Shown here: in pieces, positions 1 through 8,718 of the stretch | Layout of the letters: each line of letters starts with the position of its first letter | Numbering within the stretch: position 1 is the first letter of the stretch | Assembly (NCBI RefSeq): GCF_000006405.1 | Contig: NW_003211409.1 | Span: 263,689-287,283 of the forward strand | DNA from: Perkinsus marinus ATCC 50983 | Lineage: Eukaryota; Perkinsozoa; Perkinsida; Perkinsidae | DNA length: 23,595 bases | Reading direction: 5' to 3' | Position numbers and translations under genes: made by a program | Notes under the pieces: model-generated | The model's input: only the letters and a program-made list of their open reading frames with translations | Told to the model about the DNA's origin: nothing | Database searches by the model: none

Positions 1-65
1 CCTTTTCGGGTCGGAGTGTCAGAGGAGATCAGGGATGCATTAACTGCTATAAGGAATAAGGTGTG

Positions 66-139
66 GTGGATTTGGTTCAGTGGTAGAGCGAGTAGTTGAA
101 TATCCATAGGGCGTGGGTTCGAACCTAACTCTCTTGCCA
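66..139 (+). other. tRNA-like sequence, probably a decayed tRNA or SINE head
   Basis: The sequence carries a D-arm-like stretch (75-89, with the GTGGTAGAGC pattern of the A box; GTTC can pair with GAGC) and a good B-box/T-loop (GGGTTCGAACC near 115-125). Spacing between the arms is that of a tRNA, and the anticodon-loop position would read GAA (Phe). The anticodon stem and the acceptor stem do not pair, and the T stem has a mismatch, so it is unlikely to fold as a working tRNA. A tRNA-derived short interspersed element or a tRNA pseudogene fits better. Confidence 0.4.
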
Positions 140-258
140 TAATCAGTGGTGTATTCCATCAAGTATATCACAACACTTGCTTAGTTCGTCATGGGCAGCG
201 CTTTATCCATTTCCATCATCGTGTGTCCGCCTTGTGTCACACCTTGTGTCACCATGGT

Positions 259-566
259 CTACTCTGTCGTAGTTATCACCGGAATATCTGGAATCTCGGC
301 TGCGGGAGAGGATAACCAAGATCAACTCAGAACAAGAAGCGGCCTGTAAGGCATGTGTGAGCGTATTGGACTTACCTCTGTCCGTCTTCTCATCGGTCTT
401 CATCGCTAGATGGCCCTGCCTCGACCACCAGGCGTCATCTGTGACAACTCCCTTGTACGGATAGCATATGACGTTAAGTGTGAGCTGGAGGAGCCTACGA
501 AAGAGCGACGCTGCCCTACGGTGATAATGTGTGGGATGGATACTGCATAGCGAAGGCAACTCCCAT
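259..566 (-). CDS. possible small protein of about 60 residues, three exons
   Basis: Proposed exons on the minus strand are 566-544, 494-376 and 299-259, joined across GT-AG introns of 49 and 76 bases with phases that match. The product would start MGVAFAMQLLQLTL, a short hydrophobic start that could act as a weak signal peptide, continue through a Tyr/Trp-containing middle (VICYPYKG, DDAWWSRQGH) and end in a Thr-rich tail closed by TAG. I do not recognise it. Splice signals, phase and intron size match the safer genes in the window, which is the main support. The third exon is the weakest part: a nearer acceptor would give a different short tail. It could also be the tail of an older gene or chance open frames. 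Confidence 0.33.
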
Positions 567-764
567 GTACAGCACAGAATTTGCCTCGCGAGTGGTATGT
601 GTTAGCATTATTTCTCGCCGGTTTTGGACCATTTTTTTTTTCGTCTGTGAGCTCGATATTTCAAAATGGTATGGAAATAACTTATTTTATAGTAAAAAAG
701 CCTCGTGAAAAATGCCATGAATAGGATTGTTATTTTGTCGAATAGTTGAGGTTAGCTGCTGTAG

Positions 765-1595
765 GACCATCGATGCGTTATTCCATCAGGCAAGATTCAC
801 CCGAGTAACTGACGAGAAACTGGAGGTGCGAATCCGGCCAAACGACGTGTGCCTTCTGGAGGGCCTCACTACAGCTGCTCCTCTGGCCTTCGTTCGAGTT
901 TCCGAGTTACCCTGTCGAGACGTTTTTGAGAAGATCAGCGTGCTGAGTATCCTATACCATAAGGGCTGCATCGAACTTGATGAAAGTCGGTAAACAGATT
1001 TATAATACTAGCGAATTTGTTCCCTCCCTTTGAAGGCATTCAACTTAGTGTCAACTTGTCGTGAAATACCAATACGGTTCATCCATGTGTTATGTTGTTC
1101 AGTGCGGGGGTCATGGTCTCGTCAGTTAACACGGATGTCCCTATACGAGGCTCCTTGAAAAGTAGGACGTTGGTCGGTAGGGGCAGAGAGGCGGCAAGTG
1201 GAATAACAATCGATTTCGAAGAGGGTGACACCAGTAGACTGCGATTTACGGAGTGTATCTACGATGGTGTATAAGCTCAGTCTCTACAGAGATCTCATCG
1301 TGGACTGACATGGAAAGTCGAGAGAAGATCAGTAATAGATGGCTGAGGAACGATTCGCATGGCACCAATAGCCTTGGGAAGTAGGGCCATGGGCATGCTG
1401 TGGGGCGTCGCTCAGATATTGGCTATAGAAATATACAGTAGAGCCGCCGCCGGGGGATCTATTGCTTCCATGGGCTTCCTGCTGGGAACGATGCAGATGC
1501 GGGAAGCATCGTATGACGTCATAGATCGTGTCTTGTTGTATAGCCTTTGCAAGGGCACCCCTTGTGAAAATTCACGAGGCGGAAGGTCATACTGA
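765..1595 (+). CDS. unrecognised protein, at least three exons, start not found
   Basis: Three open segments, about 765-989, 1103-1266 and 1372-1595, join in phase across GT-AG introns of 113 and 105 bases and end at TGA. The first has no in-frame ATG, so a 5' exon must lie upstream and was not found; its start is set at a TAG acceptor at 764. The first exon encodes a mixed charged and hydrophobic domain with predicted helices (VFEKISVLSILYHKGCIELD). The second is polar (ITIDFEEGDTSRLRFTECIY). The third begins with small hydrophobic residues (AMGMLWGVAQILAIEIYSR), possibly a membrane or buried helix. No family is recognised. The phase agreement of three long open segments makes a gene likelier than chance, but further introns inside the last exon cannot be excluded. 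Confidence 0.42.
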
Positions 1596-1893
1596 CATGG
1601 TAGTCGGATCCACGGGAAATTAGATATCGGCAACTGTGACAAGTTGCAGAATAGCCAAAAGCACAAGATGAGCTTCTGTGACAGCATGGAATCTTAACCC
1701 GACCAGCTTGAGGAGTCTCAAGGACCTGCACATTGTGGGCAAAAGGAAGGCGCCGCCGGTCGAGGTTTACCGTTGTATTCGATCTCCATGCTACTGTTGT
1801 CGGATTCACGTTTACTTTAACGAAATAGTGTTGGGTTCTTGCCGTAGTGGTGGATGGTGGCGATGACGGAAGTATAAAGTAACGAATTGAGAT
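1596..1893. other. spacer before the AP endonuclease gene
   Basis: About 300 bases between the unrecognised gene and the AP endonuclease start. A 62-codon plus-strand open frame (1678-1866) is present but has no supporting splice partners or familiar motif. The promoter of the AP endonuclease should lie here, but I see no convincing promoter element. Confidence 0.4.
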
Positions 1894-4045
1894 ATGAAGA
1901 GGAACGTGCTGCTAACAGACTTCTTCAAAAAGGTGGAGAACCCTAAAGCCACTAAGATACCTAAAGTGACAGTTGTCTCGAGAGTACCGGAGACCATTCG
2001 GCTGATGGCCTGGAACGCTGGTGGGTTCTTGGTGAGATATGGCGGACCTTCATTGGTTGTACTTAGACAGTTTACTGAATCGAATTAAGAACAAGGAGAC
2101 GGCGAAAGAGATAGCCAAAGTCGTGAAGGACCATGACGTGAACGTCCTGTGTGTCTGCGAGGTGGGGTCTACTTGTCTTTGAAGTGATGGTATCTCAAGG
2201 CTTGTGATACCATCACTTGGCCACTTCTTGAGACTCAAGTTGATAGCATATACCCGGTTGGGGAGATATCGCATATACGTGTCGGGGGAATTGTGAGGAA
2301 ATTGTTGGTGATTTTCTTGTAAGCTTCCAACTCAAGTCGTCTGGTGCTTTTTATAACGGCTCATCGACAGGCGACCGAGCAACCGTATGCTCTAACAGTA
2401 GTATACATTTTCGAATCAACTTCAACACGATAGATCATCTGCTGGTGCGACGTTGAGTGTCGAAGTGTGCAAGTCCAGATTACTAGGATGTCGTTGTTTC
2501 TTCATCAAGTGTGCCCGTTCGACAGGTCCGTATGGCGTGTGAGTCCTGTTCCTCCACAGGGGCGATTGACCGGGTGAACTCGAATCAGGGGGCGGAGCGA
2601 GATCTAGTCGTGAACTTCCTCACACGTCAATGTGGCTTCGATCAGCTTTACTTCAGCTTGAGAAACATAAAACAGGTGCACTGGTGACACTACTGTTGGT
2701 CCGTCACTGTTGGCTCTAGCAGGCTGGAGTGGGCATGTTTATGAGGAAAATGCCTAAACCCGATCGGGTCCATTTTAAAATCCCTGGCACTGAAGTTGGC
2801 GGCGACGGCTTCCACCATCCTGAGGGGCGAATCATCTTAGCCGACTTTGCTTCTGAGAACCTACAGCTTCTGCTCACATACGGTAGGCAGCAAGGCATTG
2901 AATAGCGGGCAACTGCGAAGGTGTCTGTTAGTGCCCAACAACGGGTGGACTGAAGACTCCTTTGCTAAACGACGACGGTTTGACTGTGAGGTTAAGAGCT
3001 TCCTCGCGAATGCCAAGTCCCAGGGGGAAAGGATCATCTGGCTTGGAGACTTGGTAGGTTGCCAACACACACAGTGATACTGTTGTTTATGATATCGAGT
3101 ACGAATTGTGGAGTATTTGCCTCACCAGTGTTGGGGGGATATGCACATGGTCAACTAGATGTGTTGGTGACGATATGGAATTCTGAGGAAATTTTCAGAA
3201 AATTCTCATAGGTTTCTGAACAATTCTACCCGAATTGGTATCTAAACTCTTATAATTAGTGAGGAAACTCCTGCGCTCAACTAAGGAAACCAAACATATA
3301 TCACAATACTGGTCCTCCTTCATGAACGTTCGGCCTCTTTGTGATTCTCCTAAGTCGATCGAAGTACTTCATATTTCAGAACGTAGCTGCCAGTTGGAAC
3401 GACGTCGGTCCCAACCCTGCATGGTTCAGACGACAGAAGCAGAGTCCAGGCTTGTGCGATGATGACGTCGGGCAGCCAGGCTTCACCCAAGCTGAGCAAA
3501 ATAGGTCAGCTCCCTAGGCTCGCACCTCCAGCTTAATATCGGCATTAGGTTCGCTGAGCTGTTAGAGGCAGGGGGTCTGATCGATTCCTATCGGCAGTGC
3601 CATCACGAGGAGGATTGGGAGAAGGACGCTACTTGGAGGGGGGCTCCAGGGAAGCCCCCGAACCCACCAGAGTAGGTGCGGTGTCCCGTCACTCTCTCAA
3701 GTCACTCGAGTAGGTTCGGTAGATTCTATGGCAAAGGGATGCGAATCGACTATGTTCTCGTACCTGAGTCTATGAAAGATGATGTAGGAGTGTTGTTCTA
3801 CAACGATCGTGGTTGAACCCGCCTTGCAGATACTTAGTGTCGAGAATCTAGGCATTGGTAAGGAGCGTAAAGGGTTCATGGGAAGTGACCACGCCCCTCT
3901 CCTCGCGGCAATCAAGGTTAGCCAACCCGCAGTGTTATCCGAGGACCCGGTAGGAGACACTAGTCACTGCGAGTTAGCCTCGAGGGGGTCGATGGAAAGA
4001 GACGTGGAAACACCGCCCTCCGAAGTTGTCGAACTCGACGATTAG
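1894..4045 (+). CDS. AP endonuclease (exonuclease III / APEX family), nine exons, about 392 aa
   Basis: This enzyme nicks DNA 5' to abasic sites in base-excision repair. Exons: 1894-2020, 2067-2161, 2526-2675, 2723-2882, 2932-3053, 3380-3504, 3549-3671, 3723-3783, 3830-4045. All introns are GT-AG and all phases agree. Seen in the spliced protein: WNAD (Asn41, metal/active site), CEVRM (Glu74, the metal-binding Glu), YVPNNGW (Tyr177), GDLNVA (Asp217 and Asn219), GQPGFT, GKGMRIDYVLV (Asp310) and GSDHAPLL (Asp341 and His342). These are the family's conserved blocks in order. The CEVRM and VPNNGW forms recall plant-like members. Residues 4-11 (NVLLTDFF) resemble a PCNA-interacting PIP box with Asn in place of the first Gln. 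An acidic tail of about 45 residues follows the last catalytic block. Two introns (364 and 326 bases) are much longer than the others. The start is the first ATG of exon 1, just ahead of the PIP-like motif. Confidence 0.93.
2182..2218. repeat. perfect 13-bp hairpin inside intron 2 of the AP endonuclease
   Basis: AAGTGATGGTATC (2182-2194) is followed after 11 bases by its exact reverse complement (2206-2218). It lies in the longest intron of the gene (2162-2525). It could be a small foldback element or an RNA structure in the pre-mRNA. Confidence 0.8.
3181..3270 (+). repeat. dispersed intronic repeat, copy 1
   Basis: This part of AP endonuclease intron 5 (3054-3379) aligns by eye with 12781-12862 in intron 4 of the SEC11 gene, on the same strand. 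The shared core runs GAAAATTCTC, then GGTTTCTGAAC, then TTCTA-C, then further matches to TTAG and TGAGGAAA. Identity looks to be roughly three quarters. It is probably a short interspersed element or an old intron insertion. Family unknown. Confidence 0.55.
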
Positions 4046-4150
4046 CTCGGAGACTCAATGAGTGTTTTATTGTCTTTCGAATTGAGATTCATGGTTCGAG
4101 TGTTTCGTCAATAAACGGCAATCATCATTGAAGATGTTCACGTCATTCGC

Positions 4151-4573
4151 ATGCTGTGGTCGGCTACTAGTAGATGCCTATCACCCAAAGTGTTTCATCG
4201 CTGTATTAGAGCGAGCTATAATAGCTGCGCATAATGCGGTCTAATACGTCCAACATGCATAGGGAATCTGCCAGATATTACAAGTCCTAATCTAGTCGAA
4301 TAAGAATGCCTCACCTCGCACCACTCTCCCAGTCTTGGCAGTGCCTCGCTAGACCTTGATAGCCTTCTTGCTGTTATGGCTACTTTCGCCCCATCGATTC
4401 TATTCTATTACGATCTACAACCCCTCTGACTGCGGAAAACTCGGCAACCCGATACCTTAGAGAAGGTGGAGTGGCTGTTCGACAAGAAAAAAGATCACGA
4501 CACTATACTTGAGAGAAACTTAAACGGTCTAGCTCAAAGACCTCCCCTCGAGGAGCTGATCAAAGTTTCATGA
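4151..4573 (+). CDS. possible exons of a small, perhaps mitochondrial, protein
   Basis: The ATG at 4151 opens MLWSATSRCLSPKVFHRCIR, which is rich in Arg, Ser and hydrophobic residues as mitochondrial presequences are. At about 4451-4573, after a TAG acceptor, an open segment reads VEWLFDKKKDHDTILERN and ends LIKVS-stop, a composition typical of coding sequence. How the two connect is unclear: several acceptors between 4290 and 4450 give different frames, and one of them stays open through a different frame of the same region. The last codons overlap the 3' end of the minus-strand secreted-protein gene by 14 bases. No family is recognised, and this may be more than one feature or a remnant. 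Confidence 0.28.
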
Positions 4574-5609
4574 TCATCAACGTCCCGAGAAGGATAGAAA
4601 CAACAACAGTCATTTCATTCTGCAAACTCGAATATGCATTCGAGGTTGTCGAGCCAGATGAACCATCATCAGTACTAGCAACAGTGGTCGTCGTAGGGAC
4701 CTGATCATTTCCATTATTGCCACTTTGGGTAGTATAAGCAGCAGCAGTAGTCGCAGAAGTCGTTGTGAGTTCACCTGTGCCTGGAGTAGTCGCTGGTGTT
4801 GTATACATCTGACCATCTGCAGCCTTGAAGAAAGGATTCTCCTTTGCATTGTAATCGAGCACAAGGAGAGGAGCCTCACCGGCAGGATAAGCTGCCTTGA
4901 AAGTAGCATACTGAGTCCTGGCCTCGGTCTCGCTTTGGCTATTATTGGCGATGAAGAAGAAAGCTTGAATAGATTTGGGCAACTTCTCTAAATAAGTTGC
5001 AGAACTAATCACAACTTCATTATAGACGCTCTTCTGGTTATCCATCATATCTTCAAGATTATCAGGACCCCACCAGCATACTGAGTAGTCGGCGGCTGGA
5101 CCCTCCAGAGTACACGAGTTATTGTAACCCATGGACTTGCATGTCACATCACCACTGTGGCAACCACAACCACCGTTGTTTCGGTCCATGGTGCCACCAT
5201 CTTCGGAATAGGAACACGTAACCTGCGTGTTGTCGGGGTCCTCGATAGTACCACCACGAGTATATGTATAAAGTGGAATACGTCCGTCACCAGGGCTGCG
5301 GACTTCATTGTTGATGAGAAGACAGGATATCCTATCGGAGTACTGACAGTTGGCATGAGCCGTGACATTAGAACATTCTTGAGCAGTGTAGGGTCGCCAC
5401 AACTCATTATAGTCTGCGGCTCCGAGGTTATCATATTGATGCATGAGGACACCGGCCTCGGAAAGATCATCAGTGGGGTGACCGTCATTGAATCTCTTGT
5501 TGAGAGTCTTCACAACGTCATCAGCGTGATCTGCTGAAGTCACAGTGAATGTCGATATCAGGAGATATCCTGCTAATACTATAACTGAGTTAAACATTAT
5601 GAAACACAA
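4560..5609 (-). CDS. secreted or surface-anchored Cys-rich protein, 349 aa, intronless
   Basis: A single open frame from ATG to TGA. Residues 1-25 form a signal peptide (hydrophobic core VIVLAGYLLISTF, likely cut after SADA-like small residues). The next 240 or so residues hold many cysteines in clusters (GGCGCHSGDVTC, CSYSEDGGTMD, VCWWGPDNLEDM) and a late helix-rich part (YNEVVISSATYLEKLPKSIQ). From about 270 to 325 comes a Thr/Ser/Ala-rich stalk suited to O-glycosylation. The final 17 residues are hydrophobic (VVVSILLGTLMIMKL), either a GPI-attachment signal or a short membrane anchor. From memory the core resembles a secreted protein family of oomycetes and other protists with GVLxHQxD and GGTM blocks, but I cannot name it or confirm this. 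Its role is unknown; a surface or secreted role is inferred. Lack of introns sets it apart from every other clear gene here. Confidence 0.85.
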   Translation of the reverse strand: MCFIMFNSVIVLAGYLLISTFTVTSADHADDVVKTLNKRFNDGHPTDDLSEAGVLMHQYDNLGAADYNELWRPYTAQECSNVTAHANCQYSDRISCLLINNEVRSPGDGRIPLYTYTRGGTIEDPDNTQVTCSYSEDGGTMDRNNGGCGCHSGDVTCKSMGYNNSCTLEGPAADYSVCWWGPDNLEDMMDNQKSVYNEVVISSATYLEKLPKSIQAFFFIANNSQSETEARTQYATFKAAYPAGEAPLLVLDYNAKENPFFKAADGQMYTTPATTPGTGELTTTSATTAAAYTTQSGNNGNDQVPTTTTVASTDDGSSGSTTSNAYSSLQNEMTVVVSILLGTLMIMKL

Positions 5610-5978
5610 ACAAAAGTAAAACCACTTTAAAGCAAGCAGTTATACTTAGCGGGAATTGCGCCATTGTCCCAGCTGCGATGACTGAGACAGCGACACAGGA
5701 ACTGTCTTCTTAAAAGCTAGGCGGATTCGAGGTAATTTCTCTTGCAACTTGTTCCGTGATTATTCGCATCTTTTTCTCCATGATGGCATTATTTCGAATC
5801 AAGTCGGTGTGTCGTCAGCAGTGTGTTCTAGCTGGTTCACTCAGAGCGACTATCTGACCTATTTGATTCACACTATGAAATATCTTCATCGTAGCAGTTA
5901 TCACCAACTCGGGGAACGCAACGATTTATTGTCATCGGAGTATTTGATACAACCACGATAACTACACTGTGACATGCC
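5610..5978. other. intergenic, nothing recognised
   Basis: This 369-base stretch separates the 5' end of the secreted-protein gene from the 3' end of the EF-hand gene, both minus strand. It should hold the promoter of the former and the 3' processing signals of the latter. One 70-codon plus-strand open frame (5749-5961) has no supporting evidence. Confidence 0.5.
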
Positions 5979-7140
5979 TTAGGTCAGAGCTTCGGCTTCT
6001 GTAGATGGGATGTTGCCTCCAGTAGTTGGAGAATGCGATTCTGTGGGAACAGTAGCGCCTTCAGTGGTCAGACCACCATTCCCTGTGGCCACACCATCGC
6101 CTTCAGTGGTCAGACCACCATTACCTGTGGCCACACCATCGCCTTCAGTGGTCAGACCACCATTACCTGTGGCCACACCATCGCCTTCAGTGGTCAGACC
6201 ACCATTCTCTGTGGGCACACCATCGCCTTCAGTGGTCAGACCACCATTCTCTGTGGGCACACCATCGCCTTCAGTGGTCAGACCACCATTCTCTGTGAGC
6301 ACACCGTCGCCTTCAGTGGTCAAACCACCATTCTCTGTGGGCACAACATCGCCTTCAGTTGTTAGAGCATCGACCTCAGTAGACGGAGCCTCTTGGCCGA
6401 TACGAATCTTTCATGACCGGTCCACACTAGCTTCAAATCCTTTCTTACCAGTTTCCTGAAATCCCCGAGACCAAGTTTGCCGTCGCGATCAGCATCCGCC
6501 ATTTGCACTAAAGTGAACCAACATACCATCAGGTATCTCCAGAGCAGACTTACATATAGCGTCCACGTCGCCCTCGGACAACAGGCCATAGCCAGCCTTT
6601 TTGAAGAACTCCTTCACCGTCTTCATGTCGACATACCCCGTATCATTCGGATCATAGAGCTGCCAGGCTGAGTGGTAACGATAATACACAGTGAGGTGTA
6701 CCTTGAAGGCTTCTGCTATCGGGTCGAAGTCAGTGAGCTCATTGTCACTCAGGAGATGATACAACTCTGTGAAGGTGATCTCTTCCTGGTTGTTCATCAG
6801 AAATCTGACACAAGCGTGGCGGCCGCAGTGACCCCATCCTCCCTTACTTGATATCTTTGCTGGTGATGTCCTTGTTAAACGGTGCCAGCCTCTCCTTGAG
6901 ATCGGCAGCAGTGATTTTGCCGATCCCCTGAAGTGAGTACGATTCCACCAGGCGGGAATGGTTGCCTATGCACTTCCGCGTCGAAGAAATCCCAGGCCAC
7001 CCGTAGAGCCTCTTCTCGGACCAATACTCCGCCCCGCTAACATAGGAACTTATGAAGACGATTACACTAGGCAGAGTGCTCACGGCGTTGCGAGCAACTG
7101 GATCGACTGAGGTTGTCGGGAGATGCCGAGATGAGGCCAT
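5979..7140 (-). CDS. calmodulin-like EF-hand protein with 14-residue repeat tail, seven exons, about 298 aa
   Basis: Exons on the minus strand: 7140-7084, 7036-6974, 6927-6848, 6804-6702, 6659-6554, 6507-6449, 6407-5979. All introns are GT-AG, 41-47 bases, and in phase. The spliced protein has four EF-hand units: residues 38-49 (DAEGIGKITAAD), a degenerate second at about 70-82 (NNQEEITFTELY), a third from 104 (DPNDTGYVDMKT) and a fourth at 141-152 (DADRDGKLGLGD). Only the fourth has the canonical D-D-D-G spacing; loop position 12 is Asp or Thr instead of the usual Glu, so calcium binding at several sites may be weak. The junction AEAFKLYDPNDTGYV matches the central calmodulin layout, which supports the splicing. 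The last exon encodes seven full copies of a unit such as NGGLTTEGDGVPTE plus degenerate flanks, then stops. The head is calmodulin-like; the tail function is unknown. Confidence 0.88.
6058..6365 (-). repeat. 42-bp coding minisatellite, seven full copies plus a partial
   Basis: Full units start at 6058, 6100, 6142, 6184, 6226, 6268 and 6310, with a partial copy from 6352. The length is an exact multiple of three, so copy-number change keeps the EF-hand reading frame. Two unit types fall in blocks: V-A-T-G copies at the 3' end of the gene and V-P-T-E (one V-L-T-E) copies upstream, as expected from local duplication. The plus strand is also open through the array, a by-product of unit composition. 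Confidence 0.95.
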
Positions 7141-7350
7141 GGCAAAGAAGATGGCACGACTGTCGTGACGAACTGTGGGCCACAGTCTGTGGCTGCCCTA
7201 TCGAATGAATAGTGCGACCACAGCCACGACGGGACATGCTCATTCAGGCTAGCTGGTGGTAAGGTCTAGGGTAATAACCATCCTGGGCAGCAGTAGTCTT
7301 TCGAGTTTCATCCAGTAGTCGGCGGAAACATTGATATTGAGTCTGATGAC

Positions 7351-7367
7351 AGTGTCATGGTGACACT
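7351..7367. repeat. 7-bp hairpin
   Basis: AGTGTCA and TGACACT are separated by three bases. Short enough to be chance. Confidence 0.5.
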
Positions 7368-7485
7368 AACTACTCCAACGTGATATATTCATCACCACGC
7401 ATGTCAAGTCTCAATGCTCACCGGCGTAAATCAGTATCGCCACAAATTCTCACCCCAGGGATGAATTCATACTCGCAGCCATGAT

Positions 7486-7513
7486 TTCAACTTGCCATAG
7501 CTTTCAAGTTGAA
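7486..7513. repeat. 9-bp hairpin downstream of the CHCHD2-like gene
   Basis: TTCAACTTG (7486-7494) pairs exactly with CAAGTTGAA (7505-7513) around a 10-base loop. It lies about 190 bases past the CHCHD2-like stop codon on that gene's downstream side, so it could sit in the 3' UTR or mark transcript end processing; this is inference. Confidence 0.5.
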
Positions 7514-7703
7514 CTTACGTGTGCGTGCGCTACCAGGGCTCAACATACACACCACTCTGAATCTCATCTATAACCCATCTACCTTCGTCACTGCCGATAC
7601 AACGCGAGACACTTTTCAGATCAGGAAACCTCACAAACAAGCTCAGAGTTACCAGTACAGTACTTGATTGGTCATGATATTTGTCGAATTCGATGAAAAA
7701 ATA

Positions 7704-8486
7704 TCAAACTGCCTGCGCCTTGCACTGCTTCAGCTGATCAACGAGAGATTGGCACTCGAATGACTCCTTACCTAAAGGACATATGAAATCATCGCCGTCG
7801 AGGGGGCCAACGCTACTCGACAGGCACTGGTTAAGACTGTCCTGCTGACCCGTACATGGATCGCTCGGAGCTGCTGCGGGTGCGCCTTCGTGCTTGTGAA
7901 CAACCTGAGTAGAAGTAATACACCCTAGTGGAAGGGCTAGAGACCTACCTCAGTTTGTCTAGGGCCAAAGATGGCGTCAACAGCACGGTTGGCGACGGAC
8001 ATTCCCACACCGGATGCCATACCACCCATCAACGAACCAGCCAGACCAGATAGCATCCCACCACCACCACCACCACCACCACCTACAAGGAAGACTCCCA
8101 CCCTTTATAGAGGATCTAATAACCTACCCGAGGGCGCAGCAGGTGGGGGACTGGCCGCCGCCGGAGCAGCTACTGGTGCCGGAGCCGGACTAGGCGCCGA
8201 TTGAGTCGGGGTAGCTGATGGGGCGTGGGTAGAAAGAGCCATTGGGGTAGTAGCAGCCGGGGTGGACGGGGCAGTACTAGCAGGAGAGCTAGGAGGAGAG
8301 GACTGCCAAAAGGAGAGACAATAAAAAAGGGTGATTCCTTGTGTTTACCTGCTGAGTAGAAGTTTGACTACTTTTCCTGCCATGGCTAGGGCCCGAGGTT
8401 GCAGCCCTACGAGCCCCTGTGGTGGGACCAGCAGCGGGGGACGAGGGCGAAGATGTAGTCTTGGCGGGGCCCGACTTGCGCGGCAT
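7704..8486 (-). CDS. CHCHD2/CHCHD10-like twin-Cx9C mitochondrial protein, five exons, about 200 aa
   Basis: Members of this family sit in the mitochondrial intermembrane space, are imported by the Mia40 disulfide relay and affect cristae and respiratory-chain function. Exons: 8486-8349, 8302-8128, 8082-7949, 7904-7817, 7771-7704; all introns are GT-AG and 44-46 bases. The protein starts MPRKSGPAKT, has a long Pro/Ala/Ser/Thr-rich low-complexity part (residues 10-104), a run of eight glycines, and a Gly/Met/Ala hydrophobic segment (MLSGLAGSLMGGMASGVGMS). It ends with the twin motif: Cys166-x9-Cys176 (CTGQQDSLNQC) and Cys185-x9-Cys195 (CQSLVDQLKQC). Overall order and length follow CHCHD2. Splicing out the 45-base intron at 7772-7816 brings the two helices to eight residues apart; read through, they would be too far apart and contain an extra cysteine. 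Confidence 0.9.
8058..8082 (-). repeat. GGT/ACC triplet run coding polyglycine
   Basis: A near-perfect trinucleotide run at the start of exon 3 of the CHCHD2-like gene encodes the glycine stretch ahead of its hydrophobic segment. Its edge coincides with the splice acceptor, so length changes stay in frame. Confidence 0.85.
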
Positions 8487-8718
8487 GGCAAAGAACCCAA
8501 AAAACAAACCTGGCAATGTCTACATGCGCTGATGGACAAAACCAAAATTGCCTAATTGCACAACATGCACAAAAAGACTGAGCATTTTACCGCGCGCCAC
8601 GAAATTAAACGTACGAATCTTTTGTTTGGGGGGCCATTGGGAACGAAACACACTATGGGAATATGAAATAACACATGATAGTGGCGCGAATCATCGGTCA
8701 TCATCTTCAACAAAATTC

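Larger units (their letters stand above)
7141..7703. other. intergenic between CHCHD2-like and EF-hand genes
   Basis: No gene is seen in 563 bases. Two short perfect inverted repeats lie here (listed separately). The region should hold the 3' end of the CHCHD2-like transcript and the promoter of the EF-hand gene. Confidence 0.5.

Noticed and set aside
6010-6459. Plus-strand 149- and 110-codon frames opposite the EF-hand gene
   Set aside because: Mirror frames of the 42-bp minisatellite; the minus strand continues correctly into the EF-hand exons.
7971-8204. Plus-strand Pro/Ala-rich frame
   Set aside because: Shadow of the CHCHD2-like exons, whose minus-strand reading gives the twin-Cx9C protein in phase.
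7971-8286. Dinucleotide/trinucleotide-rich region as a mobile-element tail
   Set aside because: The runs are explained by low-complexity coding sequence (polyglycine and Pro/Ala).
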